Both the position numbers and the translations under genes were made by a program. A model generated the notes under the pieces. That model had not been told where the DNA came from, ran no database searches, and saw nothing but the letters and a program-made list of their open reading frames with translations. From positions 1 through 64,000 of the forward strand of contig JAMPDP010000005.1 in assembly GCA_023665605.1 (NCBI GenBank): 64,000 nucleotides of DNA, in the 5' to 3' direction. This DNA is from Candidatus Amulumruptor caecigallinarius (GTDB lineage: Bacteria; Bacteroidota; Bacteroidia; Bacteroidales; Muribaculaceae). Shown piece after piece: positions 46,601 through 54,405 of the stretch (positions are counted from its first letter, which is position 1; the number at the start of each line of letters is the position of its first letter).

Positions 46601-46839
46601 AGCCGGCGGTTTTCTTCATAGAGATCCGGCGACTGCGGCGATTTAAGCGCAAACACCACACGGGCAGTCTCGGTGTCCGACAAATCCGGATACCGACTGC
46701 GCAGCCACGCCTCAATATCTTCAACGAGAAGCACCTCGGCAAGGTTCTTGTGCAACTGCTCGCCCAATTTATGTGTATATCCTTGTTGCTCAAACAGCTC
46801 CATTATAGCCGCTTCGAGCGTCGCTTCGTTGAAGGTCAT
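43651..46839 (-). CDS. hsdR: Type I restriction endonuclease subunit R
   Basis: 1062 residues. The N-terminal nuclease core shows PDAVVYVNGLPIVVLEFKTA (PD...ExK). The translocase motor has GATGCGKSLAM (Walker A), SDEAHRSQ (DEAD-like motif II), VGFTGTP and the QTISRVNR helicase motif VI. A C-terminal helical region binds the methylase core. It cuts DNA lacking the host methylation after ATP-driven translocation. Its start overlaps the hsdS stop by 4 bp and the frame is intact, so restriction is probably active. Confidence 0.96.
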   Translation of the reverse strand: MTFNEATLEAAIMELFEQQGYTHKLGEQLHKNLAEVLLVEDIEAWLRSRYPDLSDTETARVVFALKSPQSPDLYEENRRLHQMIVEGFALKRDDATKQPVWIRLIDFDNPEANDFKIVNQVEIVEKCNRRPDAVVYVNGLPIVVLEFKTALKENVTVLNAHTQLCTRYRKDIPSLFRYNAFVVISDGAQNKFGTLFTPYEYFYAWKRINPEDRPSDGLDSLTTMMNGLFRKDRLLEVVRNFVYFPDSSTHEEKIVCRYPQYFAATLLYDNILRHRELGDGKGGTYFGATGCGKSLAMLFLTRKLMRSRELGSPTILLITDRTDLDDQLSSQFIRAKRFIGDNVIEQIDSRETLGEKLRGRKSGGVFLTTIQKFSEDISLLSDRSNIICISDEAHRSQTNMGETTALSFAEDGKAEAIRRTYGFAQYLHQSLPNALYVGFTGTPVDSTIEVFGGVIDRYTMVDSVNDGITVRIVYEGRAAKVVADNAKLQEIEQYYEACEKAGSTEEQINKSKQQSANLEAIIGDPQRLDAVAADLVNHYEQRIAEGATVCGKAMVVCTNREIAFELYKRIIALRPEWAEKLPCDPDANISEDDKKKLLPIERVKMVMTSNKDDSEEMAKLLGNKADMREWAAQFKQPGSNFKIVIVVDMWLTGFDVPCLDTMYIDKPLQRHTLIQTISRVNRVCPGKEKGLVVDYLGIKRRMNAALKQYGGGGQGGNGGDDDDPTNDISEFVKIVKDSLESLDIIMHGFEASGFYTGTPLQQVQTLNRGANFVLEHEERKNFFMGHAKRMRQAFNMCSSSEDFTKEQREQVVFYTAVRAVVAKMTKGDAPDVDEMNKRVRQLMQEALQSSGVEEVVKIVEDAHGDLDLFDPKHLERIDKIELPNIRLKLLERLLRQQISELGKVNKVKAVEFAERLKNLLKEYNDRSDDAVFAQQVMTAVTDGIKDLMEQINKERTSNEALGIDYEEKAFFDILKSVSEDMKFNYPDEKMIDIAKEIKAMLTKNAQYTDAFRRADILAQMQFDIIMICSKYKYPPVTEAKEAEKVYKKVIEQAENFKKYQLT

Positions 46840-47900
46840 AGTGAGGAAAGTTTTGAAATTTTATCAATCTCGCGCGTGTATTCCAATAATAATTTACTCA
46901 AGTTGCCTACTTTTAGTTCAAATTCTTCAAGGGCTGTTTCGGATGGAATTACGATGTCTATTTTTGATAATTCTGTTTGTGTAATTAGTGCCTGAACACC
47001 ACCTTTTGTTATTTCTTCGTAATCAAAGTTTTTTAAAATTTGATTACAGTATTCAAACCAGTGGCTTTTTATTACCAGAACATTATCTGCCGTGTAGGTT
47101 AGTCCATAATAGCGATTTACGACACCTAATGTGCCCACACGACCAGTAGTTAAAAGTGGTACGTCTTGGTTGTATTCGGTACTCCAACCAATAATTCCGG
47201 CAGCTCCGGCAACTGGATATTTGAATTGCGAATCTTTATAATCTTGTTTGTTCTTACATGTTTTACCACTGCTAATTTCCGCAATATCAGAGAGTTTGCC
47301 CTTGAGCCAGCCTTGGGGGAGGTTTTCGGGGTCGATGTTGTCGACGAAGGTGTGGCGGTAGATGGTGCGGGCGGTTTCTTCGAGAGCAGCAATCAGTCGA
47401 CGGTTTACGTCAATCTTATGCTCAATGGCCTTGTGCCGCGCCACTATCGCCCGCTGCTCCTCTATCGGTGGCACCGGAATTAGTAAGTCACAAAAATCGC
47501 TCCATTCTAAAGATCCTCTAACACCGCCTACTGCATAGAATGTAACTTCTCTATCGAACTCCGAACGAAGAAACCACAGATGGAGATAATCGGGTAATAG
47601 GATTTCCTCGTTGGTGATTTCAAAAATGGGATATGCAGGCGACATTATAGCATCATCTCCTTTATAGACTGCTATGGGCATTTTCTTGTCGCGACTTACC
47701 TGCATAAGACTGCATGCAAACTGATTTTCTCGAATTATTTTATAATTTGACAAATCAGTTCCAACAGTATTGGCAACGGATGGAATGTATATCTTGTCGA
47801 TGCTTAACCCGACAAGATTGGTGACAGCCAAGTCTTTATTCCTGACATCCACTTGACGGATGAAGTCGCCGAGGCGGCGCATTGGGGTGTTATTTTCCAT
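46836..47900 (-). CDS. hsdS: Type I restriction specificity subunit S
   Basis: 354 residues from the ATG at 47900; the frame to 47969 overlaps hsdM and lacks an HsdS-like start. Two target recognition domains are each followed by a conserved helix: the first ends in PIPPIEEQRAIVARHKAIEHKID-type sequence (PPIEEQRAIVARH), the second near the C-terminus (ETALEEFELKVGNLSKLL). It sets the bipartite DNA target, which cannot be predicted by eye. The recognition domains are AT-richer than the conserved helices, as is usual for exchanged cassettes. It is 1 bp from hsdM. Confidence 0.93.
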   Translation of the reverse strand: MENNTPMRRLGDFIRQVDVRNKDLAVTNLVGLSIDKIYIPSVANTVGTDLSNYKIIRENQFACSLMQVSRDKKMPIAVYKGDDAIMSPAYPIFEITNEEILLPDYLHLWFLRSEFDREVTFYAVGGVRGSLEWSDFCDLLIPVPPIEEQRAIVARHKAIEHKIDVNRRLIAALEETARTIYRHTFVDNIDPENLPQGWLKGKLSDIAEISSGKTCKNKQDYKDSQFKYPVAGAAGIIGWSTEYNQDVPLLTTGRVGTLGVVNRYYGLTYTADNVLVIKSHWFEYCNQILKNFDYEEITKGGVQALITQTELSKIDIVIPSETALEEFELKVGNLSKLLLEYTREIDKISKLSSL

Positions 47901-47901
47901 A

Positions 47902-49497
47902 CTAAAGTTCGTAACCAAGTTGACGGAACACATTTTCCACCTCGCGGCGAGCATCGGCTTCCTCTGCAAAAAGCGAGCGGAGTTCGGCTTGCAGAGCTGT
48001 CATCTTTTCGCCATAATCCTCGGCATCGTCGCGTGTGGCAAATTCGATGTATTTGCTCGGCACGAGCGATGAGTCTTTCAGGTCGCCGATGCGAACTGAC
48101 TTGCAGAACTCGGCTTCATCTTGATACTCGCCAAGGTCGGTGCGTTGCCACCGGTGGTAGCGCCGGGCAGCACGGGCAATTTCTTCATCGGAGAATGCGA
48201 TGTATTTCTTTTCAAATGGCTCGCCCCATGTGCGGAGATCCATGAAAAGAATTTCACCGGAACGGTCGCGATATTGGCGCATTTCGCCATTGACATTGAC
48301 AGTGCGGGCTTTCTTGTTGCGATTGAGAATCCAAAGCGTAACAGAGATGTCGGTGGTATAGAACATCTTTCGGGGCAGTATAACTATTGCCTCGACGGCA
48401 TCGATGTCTTCAGATGTCAGTCGGGCGCGGATTTCTTTCTCAGTGCCGTCGCCGCTCAGAGCACCATTGGCAAGGAGGAATCCCGCTACGCCGTCGGTGG
48501 CCAGTTTGGAGTAGATGTTCAGAATCCAACCATAATTGGCATTGGATGTGGGAGGTGTGGCAAAGCCTTTCCAACGTGGGTCGTCGGTTAGTTCACTCTC
48601 CTGACGCCATTTCGACTGGTTGAACGGCGGATTGGCCATGATAAACTCAAACTTTTCGGCCTTATGTTGATCGTCCTGAAAAGTCGATGCCGGCTTGTCG
48701 CCAAGATTGGCGGCAATTCCACGTATGGCGAGGTTCATCTTTGCCAGTTTGTAGGTGGTGGTGGTGCGTTCCTGTCCGTAAACTGAGATGTCGCGGCGAT
48801 TGCCGCCATGAGCCTCGATGAAGCGAGCCGACTGAACGAACATACCGCCCGAACCGCAGCAGGGATCGTAAATTTTGCCGCGAAATGGCTCAATCATTTC
48901 GGCAATGAGATTGACGATACTCTTGGGAGTATAGTATTCGCCCTTGCCTTTGCCCTCCTGAAGGGCAAACTTGCAGAGACAATATTCATACACTCTACCG
49001 ATAAAGTCTTTATCGTCGGAGATATGGCTCTCGATGCCGTTGATGGTGTCAAGCAATGAAGCAAAATCGGCTGGGTTCATGCCGAGGGTGCTGTAATAAT
49101 TCGACGGCAGTGCACCGACGAGGGCCGGATTGTTGGCCTCGATGTCGGCAAGTGCCTTATCAACTATCAGAGCTATATCATCTTGCTTGGCTCGCTCCAT
49201 GATATAATCCCAACGACAGTTTTCGGGGAGATAGAAAACATTGTCTTTGCCGTATGCAGCTTGCATTTCGCACACCATATCGCCATATTGCTCCTGGAGC
49301 ATATCGTGTTGCTTTGCAAACTTATATCCGGCATATTTAAGGAATATCAGCCCGAGGACTACATGCTTGTATTCCGAAGGCTCGACTGTACCGCGAAGCG
49401 AATTTGCGGTTTCCCACAAAGTGGCTTCAAACGATTTCTCTTGTTTCTTTTTGGTTGCTGTCTTTTTTGTCATAAGGCTATTCGGCTCTCGCTGCAT
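47902..49497 (-). CDS. hsdM: Type I restriction methylase subunit M
   Basis: 531 residues. An N-terminal helical domain (WETANSLRGTVEPSEYKHVVLGLIFLKY) precedes an N6-adenine methylase: SAM motif YDPCCGSGGMF and catalytic NPPF in IMANPPFNQS. It methylates the target given by HsdS, protecting the genome. Starts at 49497 or 49473 (MTKKTATKKK) are both possible; neither has a Shine-Dalgarno. First gene of the hsdM-hsdS-hsdR run, with a -7 box about 50 bp upstream and a palindrome in the leader. Confidence 0.96.
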   Translation of the reverse strand: MQREPNSLMTKKTATKKKQEKSFEATLWETANSLRGTVEPSEYKHVVLGLIFLKYAGYKFAKQHDMLQEQYGDMVCEMQAAYGKDNVFYLPENCRWDYIMERAKQDDIALIVDKALADIEANNPALVGALPSNYYSTLGMNPADFASLLDTINGIESHISDDKDFIGRVYEYCLCKFALQEGKGKGEYYTPKSIVNLIAEMIEPFRGKIYDPCCGSGGMFVQSARFIEAHGGNRRDISVYGQERTTTTYKLAKMNLAIRGIAANLGDKPASTFQDDQHKAEKFEFIMANPPFNQSKWRQESELTDDPRWKGFATPPTSNANYGWILNIYSKLATDGVAGFLLANGALSGDGTEKEIRARLTSEDIDAVEAIVILPRKMFYTTDISVTLWILNRNKKARTVNVNGEMRQYRDRSGEILFMDLRTWGEPFEKKYIAFSDEEIARAARRYHRWQRTDLGEYQDEAEFCKSVRIGDLKDSSLVPSKYIEFATRDDAEDYGEKMTALQAELRSLFAEEADARREVENVFRQLGYEL

Positions 49498-49508
49498 ATC
49501 TTTGCTTA

Positions 49509-49520
49509 ATGACCGGTCAT
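49509..49520. promoter_or_regulatory. Palindrome in the hsdM leader
   Basis: ATGACCGGTCAT is a perfect 12-bp palindrome between the predicted transcript start (about 49545) and the hsdM start codon. It may be an operator that delays or limits restriction-gene expression; no regulator gene is adjacent. Confidence 0.4.
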
Positions 49521-49549
49521 TATCAGATTTAACATATACTTATTGATTG

Positions 49550-49557
49550 CAAAGTTA
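49550..49557 (-). promoter_or_regulatory. -7 element for hsdMSR
   Basis: TAACTTTG on the minus strand, a perfect match. The nearest TTTG upstream is at about 29 bp, too far, so the -33 box is weak. Confidence 0.55.
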
Positions 49558-49669
49558 ATCAAAATTTTAGATTAACTGCTACTGCACAAAAGTAAGAAAG
49601 GGGGTGAGCAAGAATATGACACATCTACGTTAAAAACAATTAGGAGCTGCGATTTTCAAGTTCATTCAA

Positions 49670-49877
49670 GAGGTTGTTGCAAAACCGGCGGCTTGTAGGG
49701 ATGCACCGTGGTGCATCCGGCGCAACAATCGGTAAATCAGCGGATGCGTGTCAAAAGTTTTTGGATGGTGTTTCAGAACCGCTGAAGAGCGTCCGCAGGA
49801 CGCTCCTTAGGAGGTTTTTCAACACCCTCAATTACTCTTGATACATCTTCATCTTCGGCCGGTTCTACAACACCCTC
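49670..49877. repeat. Composite foldback repeat, copy 1
   Basis: In the 580-bp gap between hsdM and nusB, which has no gene. The ends (49670-49690 and 49857-49877) are imperfect inverted repeats. The left 75 bp closely match copy 2 at 61483, including the hairpin GGATGCACC-GT-GGTGCATCC. Inside lies a second hairpin GAGCGTCC-GCA-GGACGCTC (49787-49805), and an AAAAACTTTTGA inverted pair spans the right end. It resembles a MITE or REP-type element; no transposase is present. Confidence 0.7.
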
Positions 49878-50001
49878 TAAAAACTTTTGATACACTTCCT
49901 AAAGTCGTTATGATGATGAATAGGAGAAGTGGATATCTTCGCGGTTATACCATGCTCATAATTTTTTTGGAAGTGATACGGGCGCGTTCGGGCGAAATTG
50001 C

Positions 50002-50009
50002 TAACTTTG
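50002..50009 (+). promoter_or_regulatory. -7 element for nusB-yajC-ybbR-coaE
   Basis: TAACTTTG, exact. No TTTG at 19-21 bp upstream. It would give a leader of about 65-70 bases before the ATG at 50082. Confidence 0.5.
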
Positions 50010-50081
50010 CACCGTTATTACGGCCTCTCGGGGCCGACTTCTCACGATATTCCGCTTAACAAGAACATTGAGAATCTCTAT

Positions 50082-51518
50082 ATGATAAACCGTGTGTTGA
50101 TCAGAATGAAGGTGGTGCAACTCCTTTATTCATATCTGCTTACTAAGAGCGAATTCAAGATTAACCCGGCGCCGGTTAACCCGACGCGTGACCGCGCATT
50201 TGCCCACACGGTGTATGTTGACTTGCTACTGATGCTTCTTGAGCTCGGTGGTTATCGCACGTCAACAAGTCAGGGTGTCACCGCGGCTGACTCCCTGCCT
50301 CGCAACCCCCGTTTCAATCAATCTAAGATGATGCGCTCTCTCGCGTCCAATGACGACATCCGCGCCATCATCAACCGTCGTGGAGCTGACCACATTGATT
50401 TTGATAAGGCGCTCGCAGCTATCTACACCGCTGTCACTGATTCGGAGCTATATAAGAAGTATCTCCGTGCACGCAAGCGCGGTCTTCAGGAAGATGTAGA
50501 GTTCTGGTCTGAGATTATCACCACGGTGATAGCCCCCTCAGAGGCGTTTGTATCCGCTGCCCGTGCCCACGAAGGGTTCACGCTCAAAGGTATGGAGCAG
50601 GGAGTGCCAGCCGTCATCCACACACTCAATGATTTCAACGACGAGAGCAACGCGCTGACTGCCGCCCGCAATGCACTTGACCACTCGCTTGACAAGGCAT
50701 ATGAACTATACCACGGACTGCTTGCTCTCCCAGCCGAAATAACCCGCGCATATGAGCGCCGCATCGAGGCCGGACGCAACAAGTTTCTTCCCACAGATGC
50801 TGACCTTAACCCGGACACACGCCTGCTTGACAACAAGCTTGTCGCTGAGCTTGAGGCTGATCCTGACGTAGCGGCATTTGCTGAGGAGCACCCGGGGCAG
50901 TGGGAAAACAGCGACCTGCTCATTGACCATCTCCTCGATGAAATCCTCCAGAGTGACATCTACAAGGATTACCTCGCCATCAGCAACCCCACGCTAAGCG
51001 ACGATGCGGCTTTCTGGCGCCACGTGCTCCGCAGCATTATTATTCCTGACACCGAGCTGGCAGAGGCTCTGGAGTCGAAGAGTGTCTATTGGAACGACGA
51101 CCTCGACATCATGGGTACATTTGCTGTGAAGACGTTCAAGCGGCTGGGCTCGGATGACGAGGACGTTCGAGCCACGGCAATCCTACCCAAATATAAGGAT
51201 GACGAGGATCGTCGCTTCGGCCCGGAACTCTTCGGCGATGTCGTAGAGCACTATAATGATTACCGTGAACTTATCGACTCGTTCATTGATAGCCGCCAAT
51301 GGGACTCTGAGCGTTTGGCTTTCATGGACGTGGTGATTATGTGCACCGCCATTGCCGAGATGCTCAACTATCCACAGATTCCCATCCCCGTCACCCTCAA
51401 CGAGTACATTGAGATAGCCAACAGTTACAGTACACCCAAGAGCGGCAAGTTCGTCAACGGCGTACTCTATTCCGTCATCAACCGTCTCAAGGAGGAAGGG
51501 CGTCTCAATCGAGGCTGA
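50082..51518 (+). CDS. nusB: Transcription antitermination factor NusB, long form
   Basis: 478 residues from the ATG at 50082 (MINRVLIRMKVVQLLYSYL); the TTG at 49998 is rejected. Classical NusB is about 140 residues; Bacteroidetes forms are longer, and here the helical NusB fold occupies the C-terminal third (RRFGPELFGDVVEHYNDY, ERLAFMDVVIMCTAIAEML, VTLNEYIEIANSYSTPKSGKFVNGVL). The rest is helical with internally similar segments (SELYKKYL, SDIYKDYL). NusB with NusE promotes rRNA antitermination. First gene of a plus-strand run ending with coaE. Confidence 0.9.
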   Translation: MINRVLIRMKVVQLLYSYLLTKSEFKINPAPVNPTRDRAFAHTVYVDLLLMLLELGGYRTSTSQGVTAADSLPRNPRFNQSKMMRSLASNDDIRAIINRRGADHIDFDKALAAIYTAVTDSELYKKYLRARKRGLQEDVEFWSEIITTVIAPSEAFVSAARAHEGFTLKGMEQGVPAVIHTLNDFNDESNALTAARNALDHSLDKAYELYHGLLALPAEITRAYERRIEAGRNKFLPTDADLNPDTRLLDNKLVAELEADPDVAAFAEEHPGQWENSDLLIDHLLDEILQSDIYKDYLAISNPTLSDDAAFWRHVLRSIIIPDTELAEALESKSVYWNDDLDIMGTFAVKTFKRLGSDDEDVRATAILPKYKDDEDRRFGPELFGDVVEHYNDYRELIDSFIDSRQWDSERLAFMDVVIMCTAIAEMLNYPQIPIPVTLNEYIEIANSYSTPKSGKFVNGVLYSVINRLKEEGRLNRG

Positions 51519-51628
51519 ACCCCGCTTCCCGTAATCTTCTGATATTTACCACCCCCTCAACCACACTTCTCCTCATACTTTAATTACCCCCCTAACCCTA
51601 CTCACCCAATTCTTAATCCTTACATCCC

Positions 51629-51964
51629 ATGCTTTACAACCTCGTAACCCTCCAGGCCGAAGGCGCATCCTCCGGCATGATGAATATGCTGATGATCGTA
51701 GCTCTCATCGTGGTGTTTTACTTCTTTATGATCCGCCCTCAGCAGAAGAAGCAGAAGGAAATCCGCAAGTTCCGTGAAGGCCTCCAGAAGGGCGACAAGG
51801 TGATCAGTGCCGGCGGTATCTACGGCAAGATCATCGACATGAAGGACTCTTACATCATTCTGGAGATTGACAAGGGTGTCAACATCCGTATTGACAAGGG
51901 TTCTGTATATCCCTCAGCCGTTGACATCGAGCAGACCGGCGGCAACCCCGAGGAGAAGAAGTAA
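51629..51964 (+). CDS. yajC: Sec translocon accessory protein YajC
   Basis: 111 residues. One membrane helix (about 18-36) is followed by FFMIRPQQKKQKEIRKFREGLQKGDKV and a small beta domain. YajC joins SecDF at the inner membrane to assist protein export. Size and motif are typical. It lies between nusB and the YbbR gene, with 110 bp before it. Confidence 0.95.
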   Translation: MLYNLVTLQAEGASSGMMNMLMIVALIVVFYFFMIRPQQKKQKEIRKFREGLQKGDKVISAGGIYGKIIDMKDSYIILEIDKGVNIRIDKGSVYPSAVDIEQTGGNPEEKK

Positions 51965-51979
51965 TCCTCTTTCACTGCC

Positions 51980-52972
51980 ATGAGCACCGGTAATCCCATC
52001 AAGCAACGCATCCTTAAGGCGGCGGCCGCTATGCGTGCCGCCACCCACTCGTCTAAGGGCAAGGATGTGCTGATGTATCTGGTGTTCGTGTTTATCGCGT
52101 TCATTTTCTGGGTGCTCCTCTCACTTGATGCGGAGGTCACCAAGGACTATGAGCTCCCCATGGAAGTCACCGAGATGCCTGACAGTGTGCATCTCATAGG
52201 CTCCGTGCCCCGCACTCTGAACGTCACTGTAAAGAGCAAGGGCGCCCAGCTCATTCGCTATGAGTGGGGTAAGATGCCGGTCATGAAGCTGAAGTTTGCC
52301 GACCTGTCGACCAAAGACAATCGGCTCTCGGCATCCCGCATCAAGCTTGAGGCTGCCGTGCGCGACTATTTCGGTGCCGGCGTCACTGTCATGGCTCTTA
52401 AACCGGATTCAATAGGCACACCTTACACGTCGCGTCCCGGCGTAAGGGTGCCTATACATCTGCTTGCCGACATCCACACAGACCTGCAATACACCGTCAG
52501 CGGTCCCATTCAGTGCAGTGCCGATTCGGTGATGCTCTATTCAGTCAGCGACATCGCCCAGCGATTGACTCAGGTCAATACTACCCCTATTGTGCGCCGT
52601 GACCTCAAGGATACCACCGTGATAGTTGTGCCGCTGGAACACATTGAGGGTGTCAAGATGGTACCGGCAGAAGTAAAGGTGTTGATTCCTGTGGAGCCGC
52701 TGATTGCCAAGAAGCGCCAGATTCCCGTAGAGGCTTCGGGATGTCCGGCCGGCACCTCGCTGATTACGTTCCCCTCCAAGGTGACCATCTCGTATCTCGT
52801 GCCGATGAGCCGGTACAATTCTGAACAATCCATGAAGGCTTACGTCAAGTATGCCGACATCAGCAGAAATGCTTCAAAGGTGCCCGTGTATGTCACCACG
52901 CCACCTCCCGGATGCACCGGCCTCACTTTCTCCCCTGACAGCGTGGAGTATATCATAGAGCGCGGCCAATAA
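51980..52972 (+). CDS. YbbR-like (CdaR-type) domain protein
   Basis: 330 residues. A single N-terminal helix (about 32-52, YLVFVFIAFIFWVLLSL) anchors an extracytoplasmic part with about three YbbR-like beta domains (PMEVTEMPDSVHLIG, LNVTVKSKG, VPIHLLADIHTDLQYTV, IPVEASGCPAGTSL). In Firmicutes such proteins regulate the diadenylate cyclase CdaA; no cyclase gene is nearby here. It starts 15 bp after yajC. Confidence 0.85.
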   Translation: MSTGNPIKQRILKAAAAMRAATHSSKGKDVLMYLVFVFIAFIFWVLLSLDAEVTKDYELPMEVTEMPDSVHLIGSVPRTLNVTVKSKGAQLIRYEWGKMPVMKLKFADLSTKDNRLSASRIKLEAAVRDYFGAGVTVMALKPDSIGTPYTSRPGVRVPIHLLADIHTDLQYTVSGPIQCSADSVMLYSVSDIAQRLTQVNTTPIVRRDLKDTTVIVVPLEHIEGVKMVPAEVKVLIPVEPLIAKKRQIPVEASGCPAGTSLITFPSKVTISYLVPMSRYNSEQSMKAYVKYADISRNASKVPVYVTTPPPGCTGLTFSPDSVEYIIERGQ

Positions 52973-52979
52973 TTGAACA

Positions 52980-53591
52980 ATGCCTCAAGCCATTGCAATT
53001 TCACCGTGTAAACCCGGTCATAGTCGTCTTACGGCCATCACCGGTGGCATCGGTGCCGGCAAGAGTGTGGTCAGTGATATAATCCGAGCCATTGGTTATA
53101 GCGTGTATGACTGCGACAGCCGTGCCAAGGCACTGATGGATGCTGACACCGATATTCACGCTGCATTAAGCCGCGACATTCACCCCCGGTGTGTCGTTGA
53201 CGGAGTGATAGACAGGAGGTTGATAGCCGACATAGTGTTTGCTGATGCCAAGCGCCTGGCAGTTCTCAATGGCATAGTTCATGCAGCCGTCCGCGCAGAC
53301 TTGCTTGCATGGCGTGCAGTTAATCAAGATGAGAGACGGCTGTTTGTAGAGACTGCCATTCTCACAGAGAGTGGCCTCGATGGTATGGTGGATGATGTGT
53401 GGGAAGTTACTGCCCCGGAGCAATTGCGCATCGACCGCGTGATGAAACGCAACAGTATGTCAGCAGAAGCCGTCCGGGCACGGATAGCCAGCCAGAGTCC
53501 ACTCCCTGCCGGCTTCCATCTTCCGGTTCATACCATTTGCAACGATGGCGTGCACCCCTTGCTCCCCCGTATAGAGGAGCTACTTGCTTAG
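52980..53591 (+). CDS. coaE: Dephospho-CoA kinase
   Basis: 203 residues. The last step of coenzyme A synthesis. P-loop GGIGAGKSVVSDI, DCDSRAKALMD, and the lid with RIDRVMKRNSMSAEAVRARIASQ are diagnostic. It starts 7 bp after the YbbR gene. Its stop sits in the loop of a short hairpin CTTGCTT-AGG-AAGCAAG (53583-53599) facing the convergent murU gene. Confidence 0.95.
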   Translation: MPQAIAISPCKPGHSRLTAITGGIGAGKSVVSDIIRAIGYSVYDCDSRAKALMDADTDIHAALSRDIHPRCVVDGVIDRRLIADIVFADAKRLAVLNGIVHAAVRADLLAWRAVNQDERRLFVETAILTESGLDGMVDDVWEVTAPEQLRIDRVMKRNSMSAEAVRARIASQSPLPAGFHLPVHTICNDGVHPLLPRIEELLA

Positions 53592-53601
53592 GAAGCAAGC
53601 T

Positions 53602-54372
53602 CTAAATAAAATCCAAATCGTCATGCACAAGTGTTTGCGCTATGGCGAGGGTTTCGGGGCGTCCTACGTCTAACCATGTGTAGTTGTCGGCACGGTGTGA
53701 CCGGATGTCAAGTGCCTCCGTGTTGTCGAAATAGAAGGGTGTCAGGGAAAACACTTCCCCATGGTTAGCAGCATATTCTTTAAGAAGCGGGGCTACGCCG
53801 GGACTCAACACATGGATGCCGAGGAAGCCGAGAGGGGAGAGGTCAGCTTTGTCAAGCCCGGAGGGACGCACTTCGCCGGTCGACACATTTTCCCACCCAC
53901 GCATACGTTGCTGCTTGTCAAAGAGCAGGTAGCGCGTTGTGGGACGCGCTGCCGTGGCAAGCGTCACTGCGGGGAGCTCAGAGTGGCGTGCCAGATGCGC
54001 TTCAATCATCGGCTGCAAAGGTATATCAGTGAAAATGTCAACGTTGTGAAGCAAGATGGCATCAGCATCTGTCATTGAGGAAATCGCTTTCAACAGACCG
54101 CCGCCGGTGTCAAGCAGCTGTGAGCTTTCATCACTGACATGGAGGTTTGCACCTAAGAGGGTTGCATTGGCCGCTATCCACTCCTTAACCAACTGTGCAT
54201 GATGATGCACGTTAACAGTAATGTCAGTCACACCGGCCGCTATGAGACGGCGAATAGTGCGTTCCAGCATGGTGACTCTTCCAACCTCCACCAGAGCTTT
54301 GGGGATGGTGTCGGTAATCGGTCGCAACCGTGAGCCTATGCCCGCTGCAAAAATCAGTCCTTTTACGTTCAT
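53602..54372 (-). CDS. MurU-like sugar-1-phosphate nucleotidyltransferase
   Basis: 256 residues. A nucleotidyltransferase with FAAGIGSRLRPITDTIPKAL (nucleotide loop), LHNVDIFTDIPLQPM (metal Asp) and WLDVGRPETLAIAQ. Beside an AmgK-like kinase, the best candidate role is MurU, which makes UDP-MurNAc from MurNAc-1-phosphate during peptidoglycan recycling. Other UDP- or GDP-sugar pyrophosphorylases share this fold, so the substrate is inferred from context. It lies 33 bp downstream of the kinase fusion gene. Confidence 0.75.
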   Translation of the reverse strand: MNVKGLIFAAGIGSRLRPITDTIPKALVEVGRVTMLERTIRRLIAAGVTDITVNVHHHAQLVKEWIAANATLLGANLHVSDESSQLLDTGGGLLKAISSMTDADAILLHNVDIFTDIPLQPMIEAHLARHSELPAVTLATAARPTTRYLLFDKQQRMRGWENVSTGEVRPSGLDKADLSPLGFLGIHVLSPGVAPLLKEYAANHGEVFSLTPFYFDNTEALDIRSHRADNYTWLDVGRPETLAIAQTLVHDDLDFI

Positions 54373-54405
54373 TGCTTTTAAACAACCTCTTACAAATCTT
54401 TCCGC

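Noticed and set aside
46836..47900. Phase-variable hsdS shufflon
   Set aside because: Only one full hsdS is present, with no partial second copy or matching inverted repeats, and the nearby recombinase is a relic.
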